Assembly (NCBI GenBank): GCA_902794095.1 | Contig: CADBFZ010000015.1 | Coordinates: 1-43,197, forward strand | From: an uncultured Lachnospiraceae bacterium | Lineage (GTDB): Bacteria; Bacillota; Clostridia; Lachnospirales; Lachnospiraceae | Direction: 5' to 3' | DNA length: 43,197 nt | Part shown: piece by piece, positions 8,467 through 16,172 of the stretch | Layout of the letters: each line of letters opens with the position of its first letter | Numbering within the stretch: position 1 is the first letter of the stretch | The notes under the pieces: generated by a model | Told to the model about the DNA's origin: nothing | Database searches by the model: none | What the model saw: only the letters and a program-made list of their open reading frames with translations | Made by a program: the position numbers and the translations under genes

Positions 8467-9339
8467 ATGGAAGAACTTAAGCCGGTTAAAGAAGGAAAAG
8501 TAAGAGAGATCTACGACAACGGAGACTCCCTCATCATGGTCGCAACTGACAGAATCAGCTGCTTTGACGTCATCCTTCACAACATCGTAACCAAGAAGGG
8601 CACCGTCCTTACCCAGATCTCAAAGTTCTGGTTCGACTTCACCAAGGACATCGTTCCCAACCACATGATCACCGTCGATAACAACGAGATGCCCGAGTAC
8701 TTCAGACAGCCTCAGTTTATCGGCAATTCAATGATGTGCAGAAAGCTTGAGATGCTTCCTCTTGAGTGCATCGTAAGAGGCTATATCACCGGAAGCGGCT
8801 GGGCTTCATACCAGAAGAACGGCACCGTTTGCGGAATCACCCTTCCCGAAGGACTCAAAGAGAGCGAGAAGCTCCCTGAGCCCATCTATACCCCTTCCAC
8901 CAAGGCTGAGATCGGAGATCACGACGAGAATATCTCCTACGAGCAGTCAATCGCTCACCTTGAGAAGTACTATCCCGGAAAGGGTGAAGAGTACGCTGCA
9001 AAGCTTAAGGAACTCACCATCACTCTTTATAAGAAATGCGCTGAATATGCTCTCTCTAGAGGCATAATCATTGCTGATACCAAATTCGAGTTCGGACTCG
9101 ATGAGGACGGAAATATCGTACTTGCAGATGAGATGCTCACTCCCGACAGCTCCAGATTCTGGCCCCTTGAGGGATACGAAGCAGGAAAGGGACAGCCTTC
9201 ATTCGATAAGCAGTTCGCCCGCGACTGGCTCAAGGCTAATGACGGCAAGCATGACTGGACCCTTCCCCAGGAGATCGTCGATAAGACAATTGAAAAATAT
9301 CTGCAGGCTTACAAGCTTCTTACAGGCAAAGAGTTATAA
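8467..9339 (+). CDS. purC: Phosphoribosylaminoimidazole-succinocarboxamide (SAICAR) synthase
   Basis: 290 residues, a normal length for the larger form of PurC. It joins aspartate to CAIR using ATP to form SAICAR in de novo purine synthesis (cytosol). The start MEELKPVKEGKVREIYDNGD contains the KVREIY motif of the ATP-binding region. LECIVRGYITGSGWASYQ (about residues 98-115) is the SAICAR synthetase signature. FEFGLDEDGNIVLADE followed by LTPDSSRFW is the second one. A GAGGAG ribosome-binding site lies about 10 bases upstream. A small terminator and then purB follow, so the products act in consecutive steps (PurC, then PurB). Confidence 0.97.
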   Translation: MEELKPVKEGKVREIYDNGDSLIMVATDRISCFDVILHNIVTKKGTVLTQISKFWFDFTKDIVPNHMITVDNNEMPEYFRQPQFIGNSMMCRKLEMLPLECIVRGYITGSGWASYQKNGTVCGITLPEGLKESEKLPEPIYTPSTKAEIGDHDENISYEQSIAHLEKYYPGKGEEYAAKLKELTITLYKKCAEYALSRGIIIADTKFEFGLDEDGNIVLADEMLTPDSSRFWPLEGYEAGKGQPSFDKQFARDWLKANDGKHDWTLPQEIVDKTIEKYLQAYKLLTGKEL

Positions 9340-9346
9340 AATCATA

Positions 9347-9373
9347 AGCGGAGTGTAAAAACTCCGCTGTTTT
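9347..9373 (+). terminator. Weak intrinsic terminator after purC
   Basis: 8-bp perfect stem AGCGGAGT (9347-9354) with ACTCCGCT (9361-9368), loop GTAAAA, then GTTTT. The short T tract suggests partial termination, so some transcription may run on into purB. Confidence 0.6.
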
Positions 9374-9413
9374 GCGTAATAGTTTATCGTTTTGTTTTCA
9401 GAAAGGGATTGCC

Positions 9414-10871
9414 ATGGCTACTGATCGTTACACAAGTCCTCTCTCAGAGCGTTATGCAAGCAGGGAGATGCAGTTTATCTTTTCACAGGATAAGAAATTC
9501 CGTACATGGAGAAAACTCTGGATCGCACTTGCTGAGACAGAGATGGAGCTCGGACTTTCCGAGAACGGAAAACCCGTCATCACTCAGGAGATGATCGACG
9601 AGCTCAAGAGCCATGCCGAGGATATCAACTATGATGTGGCTAAAGAGCGTGAGAAGCAGGTTCGTCACGATGTAATGAGTCATGTTTATGCATATGGTCA
9701 GCAGTGCCCCAAGGCAGCAGGAATCATCCATCTCGGAGCTACCAGCTGTTACGTAGGTGACAATACCGATATCATCCTTATGAAGGAAGCACTCCTTCTT
9801 ATTCGTAAGAAACTCCTCAACGTTATTTCTAACCTTGCAGGATTTGCTGACGAGTATAAGGATCTTCCCACCCTTGCATTTACTCATTTCCAGCCCGCTC
9901 AGCCCACTACCGTAGGTAAGAGAGCAACACTTTGGCTTAATGAGTTCATGATCGACCTTGAGGACCTTGACTATGTTCTCGGATCACTCAAGCTTCTCGG
10001 ATCAAAGGGAACCACCGGAACCCAGGCTTCATTCAAGGAGCTTTTCAACGGAGATGACGAGACCATCGACAAGATCGATCCCATGATTGCTAAGAAGATG
10101 GGATTTGACGATGTTTATCCCGTATCCGGACAGACCTATTCCCGTAAGGTTGATACCAGAGTTATCAACGTACTTGCAGGTATCGCTGCATCAGCTCACA
10201 AGATGAGCAACGATATCAGACTTCTCCAGCATTTAAAGCAGGTTGAGGAGCCTTTCGAGAAGAGCCAGATCGGATCATCCGCAATGGCATATAAGAGAAA
10301 TCCCATGAGAAGCGAGAGAATCGCATCTCTTTCCAGATACGTAATGGTAGATGCTCTCAATCCTGCCATCACTTCAAGCGTTCAGTGGTTCGAGAGAACC
10401 CTTGATGACTCTGCAAACAAGAGACTTTCCGTTCCCGAAGGTTTCCTTGCCACCGACGGAATCCTCGATCTTTGCATGAACATCACCGCTCCCGGCGGAA
10501 TGAAGGTTTATCCCAAGGTTATCGAGAAGCAGTTCATGGCCGAGATTCCTTTCATGGCTACCGAGAATATCATGATGGATGCGGTTAAGAACGGTGGAAA
10601 CAGACAGGAGCTTCACGAGAAGATCAGAACCCTCTCCATGGAAGCCGGAAAGCATGTCAAGGAAGAGGGAAGAGACAACGATCTCCTGGAGATGATCGCT
10701 GCAGATCCCGATTTTGGAATGAATCTCGACGATCTTAAGAAGACCCTTAAGCCTGAGAACTATGTAGGACGTGCTCCCAGACAGGTTGAGGTTTATCTCA
10801 GAGACGTGGTAAATCCCGTGCTTAAGGCTAATTCCGAGGCTCTCGGACTTGAAGCGGAGATTAATGTATAA
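9414..10871 (+). CDS. purB: Adenylosuccinate lyase
   Basis: 485 residues from the ATG at 9414 (MATDRYTSPLSERYAS), preceded by GAAAGGG; upstream in-frame codons lack a ribosome-binding site. The enzyme removes fumarate twice in purine synthesis: from SAICAR (the PurC product) and from adenylosuccinate (the PurA product). Family marks visible: HLGATSCYVGDNTD near residues 104-117, THFQPAQPTTVGKRA around 157-171, and the fumarase/aspartase signature GSSAMAYKRNPMRSE near 285-299. In that signature the usual SSxMPYKRNP proline is Ala, a change seen in eukaryotic-like ADSLs as well. The length and this signature suggest the longer PurB subfamily. Lies between purC and purA. Confidence 0.97.
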   Translation: MATDRYTSPLSERYASREMQFIFSQDKKFRTWRKLWIALAETEMELGLSENGKPVITQEMIDELKSHAEDINYDVAKEREKQVRHDVMSHVYAYGQQCPKAAGIIHLGATSCYVGDNTDIILMKEALLLIRKKLLNVISNLAGFADEYKDLPTLAFTHFQPAQPTTVGKRATLWLNEFMIDLEDLDYVLGSLKLLGSKGTTGTQASFKELFNGDDETIDKIDPMIAKKMGFDDVYPVSGQTYSRKVDTRVINVLAGIAASAHKMSNDIRLLQHLKQVEEPFEKSQIGSSAMAYKRNPMRSERIASLSRYVMVDALNPAITSSVQWFERTLDDSANKRLSVPEGFLATDGILDLCMNITAPGGMKVYPKVIEKQFMAEIPFMATENIMMDAVKNGGNRQELHEKIRTLSMEAGKHVKEEGRDNDLLEMIAADPDFGMNLDDLKKTLKPENYVGRAPRQVEVYLRDVVNPVLKANSEALGLEAEINV

Positions 10872-10879
10872 TTTAGTGC

Positions 10880-10908
10880 TTTACTAAATGAAAGTGCTGT
10901 CTTATAAT
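10880..10908 (+). promoter_or_regulatory. purA promoter
   Basis: TTTACT (10880-10885), 17-bp spacer, consensus TATAAT (10903-10908). A short palindrome TTTAGT-gcttt-ACTAAA (10872-10888) overlaps the -35 and could be an operator. The string TTTACTAAATG is identical to that at 1470-1480. Confidence 0.8.
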
Positions 10909-10953
10909 ACATAAGGTTTGTAAACAGACTGTTTAAGAAAGGCGGAAATGTAA

Positions 10954-12246
10954 ATGGTCACAGCGATCGTAGGCGCTAACTGGGGTGATGAAGGAAAGGG
11001 CAAGATGACTGATATGCTTGCTCAGGATTCCGATATTATCATCAGATTTCAGGGCGGAGCAAATGCAGGACATACCATCGTAAATAACTATGGTAAGTTC
11101 GCACTCCATACGCTTCCTTCGGGAGTGTTCTATTCACATACAACTTCAATAATAGGTAACGGCGTTGCACTCAACATCCCTCTTTTGATCGGAGAGATTA
11201 ACGGCCTCGTAGAGAAGGGCGTACCCAAGCCCCACATCCTCGTATCCGACCGTGCACAGGTTGTAATGCCCTACCACATTCTTTTCGATGAATACGAAGA
11301 GGAGAGACTTGCCGGTAAGTCCTTCGGATCTACCAAGTCAGGAATCGCTCCTTTCTATTCAGATAAATATGCTAAGATCGGCTTCCAGGTAAGCGAGCTT
11401 TTCGATGATGAGCTTCTTGAGGAGAAGGTACCCAGAGTACTCGTTCAGAAGAATGTCCTCTTAAGAGAGCTTTATCACAAGCCCGAGATCAAGGCAGAAG
11501 ACGTTCTTAAAACTCTCAGAGAGTACAGAGACATGATCGCTCCTTACGTTTGCGACGTTTCTCTTTTCCTTGATGAAGCACTTAAAGCAGGTAAGAAGAT
11601 CCTTCTTGAGGGTCAGCTCGGAACCATGAAAGATCCCGATCACGGTATTTATCCCATGGTTACCTCTTCCTCAACACTTGCTTCCTATGGTGCAATCGGT
11701 GCGGGAATTCCTCCTTATGAGATCAAGAGGATCGTTACCGTATGTAAGGCTTATTCATCAGCCGTAGGTGCAGGCGCATTCGTTTCCGAGATCTTCGGAG
11801 ATGAGGCAGAGCAGCTCAGAAGACACGGCGGAGACGGCGGAGAGTACGGCGCAACCACCGGACGTCCCAGAAGAGTAGGCTGGTTTGACTGCGTAGCTTC
11901 CAAGTACGGATGCAGACTTCAGGGAACCACCGAAGTTGCTTTCACCGTTCTTGATATCCTTAAGTACCTTGATGAGATTCCCGTTTGCGTAGCTTACGAG
12001 GTAGACGGCAAGGAGACCAAGGACTTCCCCGTAACATGCAAGCTTGAGAAAGCAAAGCCCGTTCTTAAGACATTCAAGGGTTGGAAGACCGATATCAGGG
12101 GAATTAAGAATTACGAGGATCTTCCCAAAGAGTGCCGTGACTATGTAGAGTTCATTGAAAAAGAAATCGGATATCCCATCACCATGATATCCAACGGTCC
12201 TTCAAGAGACGACATCATCTACAGAAAGTCACCTCTTTCCAAGTAA
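10954..12246 (+). CDS. purA: Adenylosuccinate synthetase
   Basis: 430 residues, the family norm. Couples GTP hydrolysis to ligation of IMP and aspartate, giving adenylosuccinate, the first committed step to AMP. The start MVTAIVGANWGDEGKGKMTD holds the GDEGKGK phosphate loop; GGANAGHTIV follows with the catalytic His, then the IMP-binding GSTKSGIAP-like stretch (FGSTKSGIAPFYSDK). The C-terminal half has TTGRPRRVGWFD and ISNGPSRDD. The ATG at 10954 is used: an ATG six bases earlier is immediately followed by a stop codon. It has its own consensus promoter and a terminator, so it is probably a separate transcript from purB. Confidence 0.98.
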   Translation: MVTAIVGANWGDEGKGKMTDMLAQDSDIIIRFQGGANAGHTIVNNYGKFALHTLPSGVFYSHTTSIIGNGVALNIPLLIGEINGLVEKGVPKPHILVSDRAQVVMPYHILFDEYEEERLAGKSFGSTKSGIAPFYSDKYAKIGFQVSELFDDELLEEKVPRVLVQKNVLLRELYHKPEIKAEDVLKTLREYRDMIAPYVCDVSLFLDEALKAGKKILLEGQLGTMKDPDHGIYPMVTSSSTLASYGAIGAGIPPYEIKRIVTVCKAYSSAVGAGAFVSEIFGDEAEQLRRHGGDGGEYGATTGRPRRVGWFDCVASKYGCRLQGTTEVAFTVLDILKYLDEIPVCVAYEVDGKETKDFPVTCKLEKAKPVLKTFKGWKTDIRGIKNYEDLPKECRDYVEFIEKEIGYPITMISNGPSRDDIIYRKSPLSK

Positions 12247-12259
12247 ATAAAAGGCAATG

Positions 12260-12295
12260 GGGTCAGGGTGCATAGGTCGCCTTGACCCTTTTTTT
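12260..12295 (+). terminator. Intrinsic terminator of purA
   Basis: Stem GGGTCAGG (12260-12267) with CTTGACCC (12281-12288) including one G-T pair, then a run of seven T (12289-12295). The T run directly abuts the AGGAG site of the next gene. Confidence 0.85.
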
Positions 12296-12306
12296 AGGAG
12301 CTATAT

Positions 12307-12912
12307 ATGATAAAAAATATCGTATTTGATATAGGCAATGTCCTAACGGACTTCAGATACAGAGGTTTCTTGCAGGATAAGGGACTTGATGAAGCCATGA
12401 TAGACAGGGTGGAGAGATGTACCGTAGATACCCCTTATTGGCATGAATTCGACAGATGTGCCATCAGCTATGATCAGGTGGTTGAAAACTTTGCCTCCTT
12501 AGATCCCGAGATTGGGGAACTTCTCCGTACTATTTTTGCGGACCTGCACGGAATGGTAACTCCCAGGGATTATGCAATCCCCTGGATTGAGAAGATCAAG
12601 GCCGCAGGATACAAGGTATACTACCTCTCCAATTTCTCGGAGAAGGCTTATAACGAGTGCAGGGATGCCCTTGAGTTTGACTCACACTGTGACGGAGGCA
12701 TCTACAGCTTCACGGAAAGGCTTGTAAAACCCGATCCCGCGTTCTTTAATCTGCTCCTGGACAGATACGGCCTGAAGGCATCGGAGTGCGTTTTCTTCGA
12801 CGATACGGAGCGTAATGTCAAAGCGGCTGCAGAATGCGGATTTAACGCGTTTGTATTCACTGATCCGGATAAAGCCAATGAGGATTTAAAGAGCCTCGGA
12901 GTTAAGATCTGA
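12307..12912 (+). CDS. HAD-family phosphatase (YihX-like, HAD subfamily IA)
   Basis: 201 residues. Motif I is NIVFDIGNVLTDF with nucleophile Asp8; the GNV form (Gly where the second Asp usually sits) is typical of the YihX/epoxide-hydrolase-like branch. Motif II is YYLSNFS (about 100), motif III the Lys in LVKPDPAFF (about 140), motif IV VFFDDTERN (about 160-168). Members remove phosphate from sugar phosphates such as glucose 1-phosphate or from FMN-like substrates; the substrate here cannot be read from sequence. AGGAG sits in the tail of the purA terminator, so expression may depend on read-through of that terminator. Confidence 0.88.
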   Translation: MIKNIVFDIGNVLTDFRYRGFLQDKGLDEAMIDRVERCTVDTPYWHEFDRCAISYDQVVENFASLDPEIGELLRTIFADLHGMVTPRDYAIPWIEKIKAAGYKVYYLSNFSEKAYNECRDALEFDSHCDGGIYSFTERLVKPDPAFFNLLLDRYGLKASECVFFDDTERNVKAAAECGFNAFVFTDPDKANEDLKSLGVKI

Positions 12913-12943
12913 AAATAAAAATTCCCGGGTTGTCACCCGGGAA
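12912..12943 (-). terminator. Intrinsic terminator for the minus-strand gene 12986-13297
   Basis: Perfect 9-bp stem TTCCCGGGT (12922-12930) with ACCCGGGAA (12935-12943), 4-nt loop. On the minus strand it is followed by TTTTTATTTT; on the plus strand no T tract follows, so it mainly serves the reverse gene. Confidence 0.85.
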
Positions 12944-12985
12944 CCGATTTGTCACGGCATATTCTTCGTGCTTGTGGTATACTGA

Positions 12986-13297
12986 TTACTTGGAAACGGA
13001 ATCTTCCTTGTCAGCTTCTTCGTTCGTTTCGGGAAGGTCCGAATTCAAGAGTTCTTCACCCTCTACCTTGGGAACCGATGCGATGGTTCTTTTACCGGTT
13101 ATCTGAGTGTAGACCCATATGTAGGCGTATGCGACGATAGGAACGACAGCTGTGGCGAAAAGACACATTGCAAAAAGCTTAGCGCCGTTTCCCGGCCAGA
13201 CGATCGCAACGATCAGCGTCATTACATATATCATCACCAAAAAGATGATCACTAAGATCGCACATATTCTTTTGGGTGTCCATTTGTTTTTGTCCAT
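12986..13297 (-). CDS. Small two-TM membrane protein of unknown function
   Basis: 103 residues, the only minus-strand gene. MDKNKWTPKRICAILVII opens with a positive N-terminus and a first TM segment (about 11-33), then a second (about 40-63, FAMCLFATAVVPIVAYAYIW). A 40-residue acidic cytoplasmic tail ends it. Coding is supported by AAGGAG 7 bases before the ATG, a TTGTCA/GATACT promoter and a reverse terminator just after the stop. Similar short proteins occur in many Lachnospiraceae next to unrelated genes. No function can be assigned. Confidence 0.8.
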   Translation of the reverse strand: MDKNKWTPKRICAILVIIFLVMIYVMTLIVAIVWPGNGAKLFAMCLFATAVVPIVAYAYIWVYTQITGKRTIASVPKVEGEELLNSDLPETNEEADKEDSVSK

Positions 13298-13335
13298 GAC
13301 TGCTCCTTGTTCCGAGTTTTTGTACGTTTGACCTT

Positions 13336-13364
13336 AGTATCATACTATTAACGCAAGCTGACAA
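13336..13364 (-). promoter_or_regulatory. Promoter of the minus-strand gene
   Basis: Read on the minus strand: TTGTCA (13364-13359), 17-bp spacer, GATACT (13341-13336), 39 bases before the start codon of the small membrane protein. The divergent gene at 13398 shares this 100-base region; I could not define its own promoter. Confidence 0.65.
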
Positions 13365-13397
13365 CAACACTTTTCTGACAAAGAGAGGGAGCCGATT

Positions 13398-14660
13398 ATG
13401 GCTGAAACAGTTCTCGAATATCTTGAAAAATTCGGCAGTAAGACTTTCAAACGTCTTCCTTTTGGCGAGGTGGACGCTCTTATATTATCCCAGTTTTCAT
13501 ACCTGAAATTTGACGGCATCGTACCCGGACCGGACGATGTGAATTCTTTTGTCACCTTATCGGATATCAAAAACCATCCCAGATTCAACGACCTCTTTAC
13601 CGACAAGCGATATGAAAAACCAAACCGCAAACTCTTCAATCTGATGGCTGAAAGCGTAAGATTCGGAGACCTTAAGCTTGACTGGTACGTAAATATCATC
13701 GGCGAAGAAAGGGAGATCCAGTTTTCCGCAGTTACGTTCAGTTTCCCCGAGGGAATCGACTATGTGGCATACAGGGGAACCGATGAGAATATGGTTGGCT
13801 GGAAGGAAGACGCCAATCTTTCCATAATGGATGAGATTCCCGGTGAAAAAGAAGCTGTTAAATATCTCAAGGATGTCTCCAAAGTCCTTAAAGGTGACTT
13901 CTACGTAGGCGGACATTCCAAGGGCGGATTAAACGCAATCTATGCTTCATCCGCTGCGCCCGCTTCGATAAAAAAGCGTATAATGGGCATATATAGTTTC
14001 GACGGCCCTGCCATAAGAGAAGATGTAAGGGAAAAGGTGGATTACAAGGGAGTAAGGGATAAGTACCACAAGTTTGTTCCCAAAAGTTCCCTTATCGGCA
14101 TGATCTTTGAAACCGATGATATCTACACTGTCGTGAAAAATAAAGCGGCCGGAATCCTTCAGCACGATCCTTATAACTGGATAGTCGACGGAATCGATTT
14201 TGCATATGAAGAATCCTTAAGTAAGAGCGCCGAGGTCGTAAACACGGCAATGGCAAACTGGCTGAAAGGCCTGGATAAGGATGCAAGAACCAGATTTATA
14301 GACTGCGTCTTTGAAGTGGCTGATGCATGTGAAGATAACGATCTTGTCTCCATAGCCTTAAATCCCGTAAAGAGCATACGTCAGATGATGGACGGCTATG
14401 ACAGGATGGATGAGGGACAGCGGAATTTCCTTAAGGAAGTTTTGGACGGACTCATCAAAAATGCCGGAGGTCAGGCCAAGGGTGAATTCCAAAACGGCTG
14501 GGGTGAATTTACCGAATCCGTTGATAAATGGATAGTCATGGTTCAGGGAGTTATAGAAGAGAAGCAGGCTGCCAAGAAAGCATCCGGTAAAAAGAAAACA
14601 GCCGAGAGTAAGAAACTTCCTGCGAAAAATAAATTACCGGTAAAGAAGAATAATAAATAG
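13398..14660 (+). CDS. Mbeg1-like (DUF2974) alpha/beta hydrolase
   Basis: 420 residues, no signal peptide. AYRGTDENMVGWKEDANL (about 124-141) and YVGGHSKGGLNA (about 169-180, nucleophile elbow GHSKG, Ser174) are hallmarks of the Mbeg1/DUF2974 group of lipase-like hydrolases common in Firmicutes. YSFDGPAI probably carries the catalytic Asp. The substrate is unknown; lipids or esters are assumed from the fold. After about residue 385 the protein ends in a Lys/Ala/Ser-rich tail (KKASGKKKTAESKKLPAKNK), possibly for binding membranes or nucleic acid. Ribosome-binding site GAGAGGGAG. Only 23 bases separate it from atpB with no visible terminator, so it may be the first gene of the ATP synthase transcript. 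Confidence 0.85.
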   Translation: MAETVLEYLEKFGSKTFKRLPFGEVDALILSQFSYLKFDGIVPGPDDVNSFVTLSDIKNHPRFNDLFTDKRYEKPNRKLFNLMAESVRFGDLKLDWYVNIIGEEREIQFSAVTFSFPEGIDYVAYRGTDENMVGWKEDANLSIMDEIPGEKEAVKYLKDVSKVLKGDFYVGGHSKGGLNAIYASSAAPASIKKRIMGIYSFDGPAIREDVREKVDYKGVRDKYHKFVPKSSLIGMIFETDDIYTVVKNKAAGILQHDPYNWIVDGIDFAYEESLSKSAEVVNTAMANWLKGLDKDARTRFIDCVFEVADACEDNDLVSIALNPVKSIRQMMDGYDRMDEGQRNFLKEVLDGLIKNAGGQAKGEFQNGWGEFTESVDKWIVMVQGVIEEKQAAKKASGKKKTAESKKLPAKNKLPVKKNNK

Positions 14661-14683
14661 AAAAAATCGAAAGGGTAAAGAGT

Positions 14684-15373
14684 ATGGAGCATATAGCTGA
14701 AGAGTTAATGGAACAGCTCGAGACAGCGGATGCGTTTTCTTTTACCGTGTCGGGATACACGATAAACATTGCGGAGTCCGTGGTCGTAAGCTGGATCGTG
14801 ATCGGAATAGTCCTGGTGCTCTGTTTGGTATTAACAACGGGACTTAAAGTAGACCACATCTCAAGAAGACAGGCGCTGGCCGAATGGCTCGTCGAAAAAG
14901 GCGAAGGCTTGATAGAGAGCATGGTCGGTGAGGAGGGCAAAGAGTACATTCCTTATCTGCTGACGGTTCTCATATTCATCGGTCTGTCCAACACGATAGG
15001 ATTGATAGGGATGAAGCCGCCTACCAAGGATCTGAACGTAACCGCCGCACTTGCCATAATGAGTATCGTCATTGTACAGATAGCGGCAATACGTAAGAAA
15101 CGAGTGGGAGGATGGCTTAAGGGATTTACACATCCCGTTGCGATAGTTACGCCGATCAACATACTGGAACTTGGTATCAAACCCTTGTCACTGTGTATGC
15201 GACTATTCGGTAACGTTGTCGGTGCATTCGTAATCATGGAGCTGTTAAAAACCGTCGTTCCCGTTTTACTGCCTGCAGTATTTTCACTGTATTTTGATAT
15301 ATTCGACGGATTGTTGCAGGCATATGTATTTGTATTTTTGACATCAATGTATATCAAAGAAGCTATTGAATAA
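14684..15373 (+). CDS. atpB: F0F1 ATP synthase subunit a
   Basis: 229 residues with five or six membrane segments. It forms the two proton half-channels facing the c-ring. The essential Arg is in KPLSLCMRLFGNVVGAF (Arg173), and the last helix FDGLLQAYVFVFLTSMYIKEAIE is typical. An unusual, rather hydrophilic N-terminus of about 30 residues precedes TM1. No atpI lies upstream. First structural gene of atpB-E-F-A-G-D-C. Confidence 0.96.
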   Translation: MEHIAEELMEQLETADAFSFTVSGYTINIAESVVVSWIVIGIVLVLCLVLTTGLKVDHISRRQALAEWLVEKGEGLIESMVGEEGKEYIPYLLTVLIFIGLSNTIGLIGMKPPTKDLNVTAALAIMSIVIVQIAAIRKKRVGGWLKGFTHPVAIVTPINILELGIKPLSLCMRLFGNVVGAFVIMELLKTVVPVLLPAVFSLYFDIFDGLLQAYVFVFLTSMYIKEAIE

Positions 15374-15412
15374 AGATTAAGCAAATAAGCTGACATTATA
15401 GGAGGAAACAAA

Positions 15413-15637
15413 ATGGTAGCACTTGGAGCAAGTATTGCAGCACTCGGATGTATAGGAGCAGGCGTAAGCCTCGGTTTGGCAACCGGAAAGGCATGTGATG
15501 CGTGTGCGCGTCAGCCTGAAGCAGATTCCAAGATCATGAAGCTTCTCATTCTCGGAGGAGCACTTGCGGAGGCAACCGCAATTTATTCGTTCGTTATCGG
15601 AATACTCATCATTCTTTTCATGGGCGGTGCATCATAA
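15413..15637 (+). CDS. atpE: F0F1 ATP synthase subunit c
   Basis: 74 residues, two TM helices joined by the polar loop ARQPEA, forming the rotor ring. The ion-binding carboxylate is Glu53 in GGALAEATAIYSF. Na+-type c subunits carry Gln in helix 1 and Ser next to the Glu (AES). Here helix 1 has Leu20 at the Gln position (GAGVSLGLATGKA) and Ala after the Glu, so the ring is predicted to use protons. Ribosome-binding site TAGGAGG. Confidence 0.96.
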   Translation: MVALGASIAALGCIGAGVSLGLATGKACDACARQPEADSKIMKLLILGGALAEATAIYSFVIGILIILFMGGAS

Positions 15638-15681
15638 GCGTAACCGTTTTTGAAAGGTATCAAATAAATTAGAGGTGAAAA

Positions 15682-16158
15682 ATGCTCAGATTTGATATTA
15701 ATTTCGTATTTACGATAATAAATGTTCTTATCCTTTTTGCAGTCGTCAAGATCTTCCTGATCGGACGTGTGCACAAGATTCTTGATGCAAGAAAAGCTCA
15801 GGTTGACGAGCGGTATGCAGAGGCAGAGAGAAAACTTGAGGAAGCCGATAAGTCCAAGCAGGAATACGAGGAATCCATCAAGAATATCGAAGAAGAAAAG
15901 GAGCGTCGTTTTACCGAAGCCAGAAATCAGGCTAAGAGTGAATACGACCGCTTGATGGAGCAGGCTAAGAAAGAGTCCGATAAGATCATCGATACCGCTC
16001 GTAAAGAAGCAGAAGAGGAAAGGCAGATCAGATTAAGACGCGCCAATCAGGAGATTACCGATATGGTTGCAAAGGCTGCCGAGAGAATCGTTACTGCAGA
16101 TCAGAGCGAGGAAATGGATAAGCAGCTTTATGACAGATTCCTTGAACAGGCTAGATAA
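15682..16158 (+). CDS. atpF: F0F1 ATP synthase subunit b
   Basis: 158 residues: one N-terminal TM helix (INFVFTIINVLILFAVVKIFL) and then one continuous charged helix, the peripheral stalk. Length is normal for a free b subunit, so it is not the b-delta fusion known from mycobacteria. The C-terminus should contact the delta C-terminal domain, which here is carried on the alpha subunit encoded 14 bases downstream. Confidence 0.96.
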   Translation: MLRFDINFVFTIINVLILFAVVKIFLIGRVHKILDARKAQVDERYAEAERKLEEADKSKQEYEESIKNIEEEKERRFTEARNQAKSEYDRLMEQAKKESDKIIDTARKEAEEERQIRLRRANQEITDMVAKAAERIVTADQSEEMDKQLYDRFLEQAR

Positions 16159-16172
16159 GGGGGAGCAGGTCA

